From: Thiospirochaeta perfilievii
GTDB taxonomy: Bacteria > Spirochaetota > Spirochaetia > DSM-2461
Assembly (NCBI RefSeq): GCF_008329945.1
Contig: NZ_CP035807.1
Location: 3,162,001-3,226,000 of the forward strand
Direction: 5' to 3'
DNA length: 64,000 nucleotides
Below, one piece after another: positions 27,445-36,166 of the stretch (position 1 is its first letter; each line of letters starts with the position of its first letter). The translations under genes were made by a program, and so were the position numbers. The notes below the pieces were generated by a model. The model saw nothing but the letters and a program-made list of their open reading frames with translations, did no database searches and had not been told where the DNA came from.

Positions 27445-28356
27445 ATGGATTTTAATATACTCTTTTTTATACAAAAAATAGGGGAACCTTTAATACCAAT
27501 TATGAAGTTTGTATCTCTACTTGGTTATGGTGAACTATACATTGTTTTAGTGGCTTTTTTATACTGGTCAATAAATTATAAATCTGCTATTAGGGTTGGT
27601 TTTACTCTATTTTTAGGAACTCAGATTAATATGGCTTCTAAATTAACTTTAAAATCTCCAAGGCCCTACTGGTTAGATAGTAGTATATCTGCCCATGGTG
27701 CTGAAGATTCCTTTGGTATGCCTTCTGGCCACGCCCAGGGAAGTATGCTTTTTTGGGGGCAGTTTGCCTACACGGCTAAAAAAAATTGGTTTTATATTGT
27801 TACTGCTGTTATTATATTTTTAACTGGAGTTTCCAGAGTTATTCTAGGAGTTCATTTCCCATCTCAAGTTGTAGTTGGCTGGCTTTTAGGTTTTTTTACA
27901 ATTGTAACTACTAATTATTTTGAAAAACCATTTATTCGTTGGTTTTCTAAGAAAAGGCTTATATCTCAACTAGCTCTAATACTTATTTTTTCTTCAATTT
28001 CTATTATTTATATAGGTGTATTAAGTTATATTCAGGAACCATGGTCCATTCCAGATAATTGGATAAATTGTTCAGCCTCTCTAAGAGACTCTTTTATAGG
28101 ACTTATTCAGGTTTCAGGAATGTTATTTGGTTTTATCTCTGGAGCCATTTTATTAAAAAGGTATTTTACTTTTAATAGTGATGGAACAATATTTAAAAGA
28201 GGCCTTAGATTTTTGGGAGGGTTAATTGTAATCTTTTCAATCTGGTATGGGCTAAAATTTGACTCTTATATTTTACAGTATTTAAGATCTCTTCTATTTG
28301 GTTTCTCGATCTCATTTTTATGGCCTTGGATATGCATAAGAATTAAACTATCATAA
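27445..28356 (+). CDS. PAP2-family membrane phosphatase
   Basis: The 303-residue polytopic protein has the three phosphatidic acid phosphatase motifs: KSPRPYW (about residue 71), GMPSGHAQG (about 91) and SRVILGVHFPSQVVVG (about 131). About eight membrane helices are visible. It probably dephosphorylates a lipid phosphate or undecaprenyl pyrophosphate on the outer face. The C-terminal half (160-303) is hydrophobic and less familiar. Confidence 0.88.
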   Translation: MDFNILFFIQKIGEPLIPIMKFVSLLGYGELYIVLVAFLYWSINYKSAIRVGFTLFLGTQINMASKLTLKSPRPYWLDSSISAHGAEDSFGMPSGHAQGSMLFWGQFAYTAKKNWFYIVTAVIIFLTGVSRVILGVHFPSQVVVGWLLGFFTIVTTNYFEKPFIRWFSKKRLISQLALILIFSSISIIYIGVLSYIQEPWSIPDNWINCSASLRDSFIGLIQVSGMLFGFISGAILLKRYFTFNSDGTIFKRGLRFLGGLIVIFSIWYGLKFDSYILQYLRSLLFGFSISFLWPWICIRIKLS

Positions 28357-28393
28357 TTAATATCTATGGAGTAGTGATATTAGCAAATCAGTT

Positions 28394-28504
28394 ATGAAAA
28401 TTGATAAGAGATACGCTATTCCAAATATTTATAGTTATTTAAATGGGGAACCATTAGATCAAAAAGAACCATGGTTATCAATGGAAAATATTGGTACTTG
28501 GTAA
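28394..28504 (+). CDS. Short unrecognised open frame, possibly a gene remnant
   Basis: A 36-codon frame from ATG encodes a protein-like sequence rich in Pro, Tyr and Trp (IPNIYSYLNGEPL, QKEPWLSMENIGTW). The frame stays open for 12 codons before this ATG. There is no ribosome binding site and I do not recognise a family. It may be the C-terminal relic of a lost gene, or chance. Confidence 0.25.
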   Translation: MKIDKRYAIPNIYSYLNGEPLDQKEPWLSMENIGTW

Positions 28505-28516
28505 AATATTTCTATA

Positions 28517-28536
28517 TAGAGGGGCTTCCCCCTCTA
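28517..28536. terminator. Convergent-gene terminator hairpin
   Basis: TAGAGGGG and CCCCTCTA form a perfect eight-pair stem around CTTC, with A/T-rich flanks. It lies between the plus-strand PAP2 region and the 3' end of the minus-strand transporter gene. Confidence 0.7.
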
Positions 28537-28544
28537 ATTTATCT

Positions 28545-29894
28545 TTACTCATCCTTTAATATCTCTTCCGGGTAGAAAAAATATAATACAGCAGATATCA
28601 AAAAGCTAATAAGTGAGAATATAGCCGTATAATAGATACCAGTTTGTTGTGCTTTTTCTGGAACTGTTATAAGGCTCTCAATAAAACTTAAGTTTGAACC
28701 CATTACTAATATTACAGGAATAACAAAACCGGATATCATAAAAGCTAACTTTAAGAAAAATCCCTGTATTCCAAAAAATATACCTTCAATTTGAATCCCT
28801 GTCTTTTGAGTAGATACAGCTGTAATCTCAGATAACATAGCAGGAGGGAAGATGAAACCAGCTCCTGCAATAGGGATACCAGCTAAAGCAAAAAATAGAT
28901 AGCCTAAATTAGTTGGGAAGATCTTACCAAGGTTAAACAGCAGTAAAGAAACCCCTGATAACATAAAAAGGGAGATAATCATTAGTTTTCTATAACCAAA
29001 CTTCTTAGAAAGAATATTTACAGGATAGAAAAAGAGTGCTGAAACACCAAAAAGTAGTGCTGCTACAATTGTAATAGAACCAGTTCCAAGTCCCATTATA
29101 TCAATAACATAATAGTTCATTGTGGCTCTTAGGGTATTAAAACCTATAAAGAAAAAGAGAAATCCAAAAAGGTAGATAATAAAGGCTCTATTTTTAAATG
29201 CATGTCTTAAGGACTCCTTTAAACCGTAGTTTGAAGTTTTACCCCCTGATAATTTTTTCTCATCAATAGTAAATACAGTTATATACATTCCTACAGCAGC
29301 TAAAATACATAGGGATATAACCATATATCTTACTCCCTGAAGAGTATCTCCCTTACCTAGGACTTTTATTAAAATCCCTGGGGCTATCATTGCAACTGCA
29401 GTATAAATTAGTCTAAAAACAGACTGCCAGGTTGATAGGTTTATTCTATCTTTTTGTGAGTGGGAAATCTCTGGAATTAGAGCATTATAAGGTGCACCAA
29501 CTATGGTATAAAATATAAAAAACAGACACCCTACTATAGATAGGTGTAAAAAGACCATATACTGGGTAGAATCCTTAGGTGGATAAAAAAACAGAACCGT
29601 TACAAGTAGTAGGGGAATTGCTCCTACAGCAATAAATGGTATACGTCTTCCCCATTTAGATGTCACCCTATCTGACCAATAACCAACTAAAGGGTCTGCA
29701 ATAGCATCTACAAACCTTGAAATTAAAAATGCTAGACCTATAAATATTGGTGGAAGTAGAGGAGTTAAACCTGACCCTTCTGGAGGTAGGTAAAAATATA
29801 TAACCCATTGGGAAAATATCTGATCAACTATTGCATAACTAACACCAAATCCATAAAAGATTTGAAGAGCTACTGTTAACTTAGGTTTATTCAT
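28545..29894 (-). CDS. MFS/GPH-family sugar-type transporter
   Basis: The 449-residue protein has 12 membrane helices. The segments FLISRFVDAIADPLVGYWSDRVTSKWGRRIPFI (residues about 55-87), in particular DPLVGYWSDR and GRRIPFI, are typical of the glycoside-pentoside-hexuronide cation symporter family. The substrate cannot be read from sequence. AAAGGAT precedes the ATG. It is separated by 95 bases from the kinase gene upstream and may be its own unit. Confidence 0.88.
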   Translation of the reverse strand: MNKPKLTVALQIFYGFGVSYAIVDQIFSQWVIYFYLPPEGSGLTPLLPPIFIGLAFLISRFVDAIADPLVGYWSDRVTSKWGRRIPFIAVGAIPLLLVTVLFFYPPKDSTQYMVFLHLSIVGCLFFIFYTIVGAPYNALIPEISHSQKDRINLSTWQSVFRLIYTAVAMIAPGILIKVLGKGDTLQGVRYMVISLCILAAVGMYITVFTIDEKKLSGGKTSNYGLKESLRHAFKNRAFIIYLFGFLFFFIGFNTLRATMNYYVIDIMGLGTGSITIVAALLFGVSALFFYPVNILSKKFGYRKLMIISLFMLSGVSLLLFNLGKIFPTNLGYLFFALAGIPIAGAGFIFPPAMLSEITAVSTQKTGIQIEGIFFGIQGFFLKLAFMISGFVIPVILVMGSNLSFIESLITVPEKAQQTGIYYTAIFSLISFLISAVLYFFYPEEILKDE

Positions 29895-29989
29895 TATTTA
29901 TCCTTTATTCTTAAATGTAATAAAATTATTATATAAACCAAATCCTTTATTAGCAACCAATTTATATTTCTAGACTATCTATATAAAAT

Positions 29990-31510
29990 TTAACTAATAT
30001 TTATTGGGATTAAAATAGTTATGTTTATTCCTTTATCTACTCTACTACTACATTGGATTGATCCACCTAAAGTTTGAGTAACAAGATTGTAGACTATATT
30101 CATACCTAAACCACTTCCACCACTTCCTCTTTTAGTTGTAAAAAATGGTTCAAAGATTTTCTTTAAATCTTTTTCTATCATTCCTTGTCCATTATCCCGG
30201 TATAATATTTTTATATACTCATCAATCTTAATTATTTCAATAATTATTTGGCCATTATCTATATGCTCAAACCCATGAATCAATGAGTTTAATAATAAAT
30301 TTGTGAACACCTGGGATATAGCCCCTGGATAACTACTCATAAGAATCTCTTCTTTACATTTAATTACTACTTCAATATTGGTTCTCTTAAATTTATAGTG
30401 CAAACTTTTTAATATGTCATTTGTATATTCAAGTATTTTAAAATTTCTTTTTTCTTCACTTGTTTGGTCTGTTGCTATATTTTTAAAACTCTTTATTAAA
30501 CCTGCTGCTCTACTTAAATTTGAAAATATTAATGTTGATGTATCGTCTATTCTATTTAAATAACTCTCAAAGAGTAATTTTGTCATACTATTTGAGTTGT
30601 ATTTTTGTTTAATTGATTCTGTCTCTTCTATTACAAAGGACGTAGCTGTTATACAAATACCAACTGGGGTATTTATTTCATGGGCAACACCTGCAACTAA
30701 ATTTCCTAGAGCTGCCATTTTTTCAGATTCTACTAGCTGTTCTTGGGTTATTTGTAACTCCATTAGGGAGTCCCTAAGCTCTTTTGTTCTCACATTTACT
30801 TTCTCTTCTAGACCCTTTTTAGACTCCTCTAATCTTTCCACCATTATATTCAAATTTTCTGATAAAATACCTATTTCATCATTACTACTAATCTGGGCTC
30901 TAATTGATAGGTTATTATTAGCCATCTCCTTTGCTAAAAGGGTTAGTTTTTCCATTGGTTTTGTTATTTTGTTGGAGATAATAAAAACTATTATAATTGA
31001 TATAAAAATATTTATTAAAGAGAAGAGAATAAAAATTCTTGTTGCATTGTCGATGGGGGCATAGATAGATCTCTCTTCAGTTCCAGAGATCAAGATCATA
31101 TTCCAATTGGTAAACTTTTTATAATAATAAAAGTATGTGATGTTTTTTTCTTGAAAAGGTTCTAAATTTCCCTTTTTGAAACCACTTCCCCCAGAAAGGT
31201 CAAGTTGACTCTCATTTTCTTTTATTATAAACAGAGGATCCCCAGTGTTTTGTAATTGGGAAGCAAACTGCTCTACTGATTCCCATGATTTTTTGTTAAA
31301 AAAACTAGAACTACCTAGACTTAAACTATTAAGATAATCGTATTCAGCCTCAGCAAAACGGTATACCGAATCCAACCTTAGCTGAAGTATTTCAGATTTT
31401 CTCTCCATTAACATACCACGACCAACTTTAGAATAGATTATACCAGCTAATAAAATAGGTAAAATGATAAAGGGGAGAATTGTTACCTGTAGTTTTAATC
31501 TAAATCTCAT
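29990..31510 (-). CDS. Membrane histidine kinase paired with a solute-binding lipoprotein
   Basis: The 506-residue kinase has two membrane helices (about 9-27 and 155-180), an external domain of about 125 residues and a HAMP domain (about 180-232). A coiled coil (KKGLEEKVNVRTKELRDSL) and an H box GVAHEINTPVGI follow. The catalytic domain contains FTNLLLNSLIHG, DNGQGM and GSGLGMNIV. It has no receiver domain and no response-regulator gene is beside it. It starts eight bases after the double solute-binding lipoprotein, which probably feeds it a ligand signal. Confidence 0.92.
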   Translation of the reverse strand: MRFRLKLQVTILPFIILPILLAGIIYSKVGRGMLMERKSEILQLRLDSVYRFAEAEYDYLNSLSLGSSSFFNKKSWESVEQFASQLQNTGDPLFIIKENESQLDLSGGSGFKKGNLEPFQEKNITYFYYYKKFTNWNMILISGTEERSIYAPIDNATRIFILFSLINIFISIIIVFIISNKITKPMEKLTLLAKEMANNNLSIRAQISSNDEIGILSENLNIMVERLEESKKGLEEKVNVRTKELRDSLMELQITQEQLVESEKMAALGNLVAGVAHEINTPVGICITATSFVIEETESIKQKYNSNSMTKLLFESYLNRIDDTSTLIFSNLSRAAGLIKSFKNIATDQTSEEKRNFKILEYTNDILKSLHYKFKRTNIEVVIKCKEEILMSSYPGAISQVFTNLLLNSLIHGFEHIDNGQIIIEIIKIDEYIKILYRDNGQGMIEKDLKKIFEPFFTTKRGSGGSGLGMNIVYNLVTQTLGGSIQCSSRVDKGINITILIPINIS

Positions 31511-31517
31511 AATTCTA

Positions 31518-33269
31518 TTACTCTTTAATTAGATTTAAATAATAATCAAAATCTACACCGTTTGCTTCTTTCCAGAGTCTTCCAAATATACCATTGTCTA
31601 ATGATTTGTTAAAATATTTTTCCAGTATTGTTATTAACTCAATATTATCTCTACGAACAGGCCAACCAACTGAAAGTCTATCAAATTTTATTGGGGAAAC
31701 AACAATACCATCAAGATTTTTCATACCTTTAGCCACATATACAGCACCATCAATTACGTAATCCGCCTTTCTATCCTTTACAAAATTGAGTGGGTCATCA
31801 TAGGTTTCCATATATGAGAATTCAACTGAGAAATTCTTCTCTTTCATTATTTCTGTTATTAGAGTTTCTTGATATGAACCAGGTATAACCGCAAGTTTTT
31901 TACCATCTAGCTTAATTATGTCATCAATCTCTTCACCAACTCTTCCAGCTAAAACTTGACCCATAGGCATCATTGGTACAGTTTTTAGTAATTTTTCACG
32001 CCATGGGAGAATTGTAAATGGGGCAGTATAAATATCAACTTTATTTAATAGATCGGGAGTATATATTATTGTTGGATCTGTTACTACCCTGTTATCAAAG
32101 ACACCATCCTTTGAAAAGAAACTTGTAATATCTTCCTGGAGTTGTACCTCTAATTTTAATCCTAGAGTTTGGGCAAAATTTTTGGCTAAGTTATAATCAA
32201 AACCATTAATAGTTCCATCGTCTTCTACCTTATATATATCTTCTGCACTAATTGTCCCAATAATTATTTTACCTGTTTCTCTTTTTTTCTCAAGCCATTT
32301 TATTTCAGATGGTGTTAAATCCAGTTGATACAACTCTACACCGTCATATTCAATTAAGGAATAGTATTTCTCTAGCTGTACATTGTAATTTTTCTTAAAT
32401 AACCCATCCATTATTCCAGCCTCATGGGTATATTTAAAAAACTTTTGGATAATCCCCGCAAGAATTTTATTTCCCTTTTTAACACCCCAGGCAACATGTT
32501 CTATATCACTAGCTGGTAGTTCCGCCACTAGATTTGGATAATTTTGAAGGGATATTAGCAGGTTTTGTAGGTCTAAAACTGTTCCGTCAATACTACCTTC
32601 ACTTATATCTTTAAGTATATTTTCTTCAAAAGGAAAGGACTTAAGGGTTAAAGAGTTGTTTAGACGATTATTTATCTGCAAAAGAGTATGTTCATAGGAT
32701 GAGCCTATTCCGTATCCTATTATTTTACCTTGTAAGTCCGTCAACTCTCTTATTGGATTATCAGCCCTACTTACAAACATCTCCTTTGCTGGAAGATAGG
32801 GGATCATATCCATAATCTGTTGTCTCCATGGTAGAATTGTAAGGAAGCTTACATTTAGGTCAGCTTTATTAAAAATGTCAGGGTCATAGGTATAGGCTGG
32901 ATCTGTTTTTATTCGATCAGGTATAGCTCCATCCTTAGAGAATAGTTCAGAAAAAAGAACTGTTTGTATTTTAAAATCTATGTCTAGGAAATCTGCAAAC
33001 TCCTTAGTTAAATCATACTGAAACCCAGAAAATGTCCCATTAAATTTTTCCTCAAAGCTTCCCACCATTAAATGGGAAACAACACTAAGGTATCCTTTTT
33101 CTTTTAATTTATTAATATAAGCTTTTTCTTCTAAAGTAAAAACAGGAATTGATATCTCCCTATTTTTTATTATTTGCTTATTATCTTCTAATATAACCGG
33201 ACTCTTTTTGTTACATGAAAACAGGTTCAAAATAATGGTAGAATAAATTATCAATTTTTTAATATTCAC
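31518..33269 (-). CDS. Lipoprotein with two tandem family 3 solute-binding domains
   Basis: The 583-residue protein has two related periplasmic binding domains, about residues 40-310 and 315-583. Both contain the repeated pattern FSKDG, (R/V)TDP, PDLLNK/PDIFNK, and (F/L)TILPWR. The start is placed at GTG 33269 because it gives a short lipoprotein signal ending in LFSC; the longer frame to 33317 adds residues before the signal and has no ribosome site. The two domains resemble amino-acid-binding or BvgS/EvgS-type sensor modules. The gene sits next to a kinase and no ABC permease is nearby, so sensing is likelier than uptake. Confidence 0.85.
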   Translation of the reverse strand: MNIKKLIIYSTIILNLFSCNKKSPVILEDNKQIIKNREISIPVFTLEEKAYINKLKEKGYLSVVSHLMVGSFEEKFNGTFSGFQYDLTKEFADFLDIDFKIQTVLFSELFSKDGAIPDRIKTDPAYTYDPDIFNKADLNVSFLTILPWRQQIMDMIPYLPAKEMFVSRADNPIRELTDLQGKIIGYGIGSSYEHTLLQINNRLNNSLTLKSFPFEENILKDISEGSIDGTVLDLQNLLISLQNYPNLVAELPASDIEHVAWGVKKGNKILAGIIQKFFKYTHEAGIMDGLFKKNYNVQLEKYYSLIEYDGVELYQLDLTPSEIKWLEKKRETGKIIIGTISAEDIYKVEDDGTINGFDYNLAKNFAQTLGLKLEVQLQEDITSFFSKDGVFDNRVVTDPTIIYTPDLLNKVDIYTAPFTILPWREKLLKTVPMMPMGQVLAGRVGEEIDDIIKLDGKKLAVIPGSYQETLITEIMKEKNFSVEFSYMETYDDPLNFVKDRKADYVIDGAVYVAKGMKNLDGIVVSPIKFDRLSVGWPVRRDNIELITILEKYFNKSLDNGIFGRLWKEANGVDFDYYLNLIKE

Positions 33270-33318
33270 AATAGGGCCCCTAGAGATAATTATAAGTTTA
33301 TGCACATCTTTTTGCAAA

Positions 33319-34347
33319 TTATATCATTCTTAATATTTTTACTATTCTGTTGTTTATTATTTCTGAAAGGTTCCAATTGTAGAGTTTTGGATCCGTGGTA
33401 CTATAGAAGTTGACAATAACAGCATCTATATCCTTATAATAGTTTGCAAAACTTTGATAACCAGGAACCCAACCAGAATGTTCATACTCATAAATTGAGG
33501 AATAAATATTCTGCTCTAAATCTTTAAATATAGAACCGTCGTTTAAAGCTCTTAAAAAAGTACCTACATCTTTAGCTGTAGCAAGCATGCCATAATCATT
33601 TCCTTTTAAATCATGGGGATAACCTACATGGTACCCACTCATAACATCATTTATATCAACTTGCTTTAGGGAATTGAATGTATTATTTAGGTTAAGTGGT
33701 TTTAGAATTTCATTTTGAATAAATTCAAAGTTATCATAACCTAGTTCTAAATCCATGATTTTATTAATAAATAGATAATTAGTATTACAATACTCATACT
33801 TTTTCCCAGGTTCAAAATTTCCAGGTTTATCAAGAATCAAAGAAAGACTTTCTTCATATTTATTTGTAGGCGATTCCCAGTAACCTGGTGAATCTGTAAA
33901 ATTAGGTAATCCACTTTTGTGTTGAAGCATTAACCTTAGAGTAATTTTATCAGCGTTTTCAATTCTGCCTACAAGTTCCGGAATATAATTTGCTAAGGTT
34001 TTATCTAAGGAAAGACGTTTAGATGCAACTAATTTAGTAACCGCTACAGCATCATATAATTTACTAATACTGGCAATCTTGAATAAAGAGTTGGGATCAG
34101 CTGATATTTTATCTTCTTTATCCTTCCAGCCTGCAGAGTAAAAAGCAGGTTCTTTTCCTCTTTGGTCTATATATACGATAACTCCATCAAATCCATAATC
34201 TAATGCTTCATCTACCTGTTCTTGAATAGTACGTGGTAAAGGACTAATCCAAGCTTTTACCAAGAGCCATGGTACAAAAAACATAGAAACTATTGTACCC
34301 AAAAAAAGTATTATTCTAAATATTTGTTTTCCTTTATTATTGGCCAT
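33319..34347 (-). CDS. Serine beta-lactamase-fold hydrolase (class C/AmpH-like)
   Basis: The 342-residue protein has an N-terminal membrane anchor (about 10-30) and a beta-lactamase/D-alanyl-D-alanine-carboxypeptidase-type domain. The catalytic S-x-x-K is ASISKLYDA (about residue 93), the Tyr motif is YCNTNY, and a GYQS region may replace the usual KTG. It is probably an extracytoplasmic esterase or peptidase rather than a resistance enzyme. It starts three bases after the frameshifted MFS gene. Confidence 0.85.
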   Translation of the reverse strand: MANNKGKQIFRIILFLGTIVSMFFVPWLLVKAWISPLPRTIQEQVDEALDYGFDGVIVYIDQRGKEPAFYSAGWKDKEDKISADPNSLFKIASISKLYDAVAVTKLVASKRLSLDKTLANYIPELVGRIENADKITLRLMLQHKSGLPNFTDSPGYWESPTNKYEESLSLILDKPGNFEPGKKYEYCNTNYLFINKIMDLELGYDNFEFIQNEILKPLNLNNTFNSLKQVDINDVMSGYHVGYPHDLKGNDYGMLATAKDVGTFLRALNDGSIFKDLEQNIYSSIYEYEHSGWVPGYQSFANYYKDIDAVIVNFYSTTDPKLYNWNLSEIINNRIVKILRMI

Positions 34348-34350
34348 TTA

Positions 34351-35534
34351 TTAAATTACACTCTTTTTTCTAAGTATAATCAAGATTACAGATCCTGAAA
34401 TTAGAGTAGTAACACCCATTATTGTTAATGCCTGCTGAATATTATAAATATCTGCAGTCCATCCAATAACAGGTATTATTACAGCATATATTAATCTACC
34501 TATAAAGCTTTCTGCAGATAAGACAGTAGCTCTCATACTAGATGTTGTTAGCTGATTTATATAATCAGTTACTGCTGCATTTTTAAAACCTCGTACAAAT
34601 TGCTGTATATAACAAAATGTAAAACTGAATAAAAAAATTAAGTTACTCATTAATAAATAACTTCCACCTATTAACAATGTTAGCATTATTAAAGAGTACT
34701 TTTGACCTAGTTTTTGCTCAATTTTATATGCTAATTTTGAAGAAAATCCTGCAACTATCTGAAAACTTGCAAATACAATCCCAAAATATATTATATCTAA
34801 GCCTGTTACTTTGAAATATGGCTGATATAACCATAGGGCTGACTGATTAAATGCATATATAACACCAGAATATATTATAATCCAACGAAGTTTTTTATTT
34901 TCAATTAGTGATATTTTTAAAATTTTAAATAGTTCTTTTGTATAACCTTTTTCAACGATAATTTTATTTCTTTCAGGTTCATGCATAGTAAATATCAGTG
35001 GGATGATTAAAGAAAAAAATGGGATTGTAGCGTAAAAAGTATATCTTAGATTATATTTACCTATTACTCCTCCTAGGGAATTTGCAACAGCTAATGCAAT
35101 CAATCCATAAAAAAGAGCATTACCCCATATTTTTTTATATTTTTCCTCTTCTCCTAGATTCTGTAGAGTGTCAAAAAGAAAGGCAGAAGCAGTACCAGAA
35201 GTAAATGAAACATGAAGAGCAAAAAATGATTCTGCAATAAGAAAGTGAAAAAAGCTATGCCCAATACCATAGGAGACTATTGCTAATACCCCATAAATCC
35301 TGCAATTAACAAAGTATTCTTTCTACCATATATATCCGCAAAATAACCAGAAGGAATTTCAAGAATAACTGTTAATAAAGCAAAGAAAGATTGTAAAAGC
35401 ATAATTTCAGTAAGGTTAAGGCCATTCTCTTGCCAAAATAAAACCAAAATGGGAACTGAAAAAAACATGCCCATAAGTATTTTATATAAATAGAATTTTT
35501 TTATGTTTTGTTTTAACTTTTTATTTTCTATCAT
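34351..35534 (-). pseudogene. MFS transporter with a single frameshift
   Basis: The first part (35534 to about 35290) encodes an MFS N-terminus with the loop motif GYFADIYGRKNTL and stops at a TAG at 35283-35285. Moving to the -1 frame at a run of four G (C on the plus strand, 35289-35292) restores an uninterrupted frame (SFTSGTASAFLFDTL, then ALAVANSLGG) to the stop at 34351. The sum is about 394 residues, normal for a 12-helix transporter. One missing base explains everything. It may be a recent pseudogene or a sequence error. It lies 23 bases after the DUF134 regulator gene. Confidence 0.85.
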
Positions 35535-35557
35535 TATTCCTCTGTTTCTTTATAGAA

Positions 35558-36019
35558 TTATAAATTCTCTTCATCCTCGCAACAATTACAATCACCATGA
35601 CAAGCACTTCTTGCTTTTATAATCTCTGAACTTTTACAAATAGGACATAAAAGGTCTTCCTTAACATCATGTTTAAAAGGTCTTTTACATATTGTACAGC
35701 AATAAACATCTTCTGAGAAAAGAATGGACCCTCCTGATATAATTAGGGTTTTTCCATCTATAATTAATTCCGAAAGTTTCCCCCTTGCCTTATTAAGAAG
35801 TTTAGTAAAAGTTGGTCTAGAAACTCCCATTATTTCGGCTGCTTTAGCATGATCGTATCCATTTTTATCAACAAGTCTAATTGCTTCAAACTCATCTAAC
35901 CTCATTATTACAACAGATTCATCTGGTGGAAAATTAGTTTTTGTTTTATCAGCACTGAATCTAAAATTCTTAGGTGGAGATTCTACTGTTCTTTTTTTTG
36001 TTGTCTTCCCATGATGCAT
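35558..36019 (-). CDS. DUF134-family DNA-binding regulator with C-terminal cysteine clusters
   Basis: The 153-residue protein has a helix-turn-helix of the DUF134 type: MRLDEFEAIRLVDKNGYDHAKAAEIMGVSRPTF (about residues 39-71, with recognition helix near GVSRPTF). The C-terminal part is cysteine-rich, with CCTIC, CPIC and CHGDCNCC, suggesting a zinc or iron-sulfur site. It faces the oxidoreductase gene across a perfect palindrome and heads a minus-strand run of four or five genes. Autoregulation and redox or metal sensing are plausible inferences. Confidence 0.9.
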   Translation of the reverse strand: MHHGKTTKKRTVESPPKNFRFSADKTKTNFPPDESVVIMRLDEFEAIRLVDKNGYDHAKAAEIMGVSRPTFTKLLNKARGKLSELIIDGKTLIISGGSILFSEDVYCCTICKRPFKHDVKEDLLCPICKSSEIIKARSACHGDCNCCEDEENL

Positions 36020-36078
36020 TAACTCTACTGTACTCTTTTTTTCAGGTCAAGCTTTACAAACTTAATACTATTCAGTAA

Positions 36079-36098
36079 TATTGAACCATGGTTCAATA
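36079..36098. promoter_or_regulatory. Perfect 20-bp palindrome, likely operator
   Basis: TATTGAACCATGGTTCAATA is a perfect palindrome between the divergent DUF134 and oxidoreductase genes. On the plus strand its TTGAAC could serve as a -35 box, with TTTAAA 17 bases downstream. It sits 60 bases from the DUF134 start and 69 bases from the oxidoreductase start. A shorter AACCATGGTT core occurs at 28467 and 52707. Confidence 0.65.
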
Positions 36099-36166
36099 AA
36101 AAGTTTAAACTAATTCTAGAGGAGACTTTTTTTACCAAATTTAAATCTCATATAAAGGGTACTAAA

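Noticed and set aside
33270-33317. Longer start for the double solute-binding protein (TTG 33317)
   Set aside because: It would place charged residues before the lipoprotein signal and lacks a ribosome site.
33319-34347. Antibiotic-resistance beta-lactamase
   Set aside because: The fold is shared by many esterases and peptidases, and the context gives no sign of resistance.
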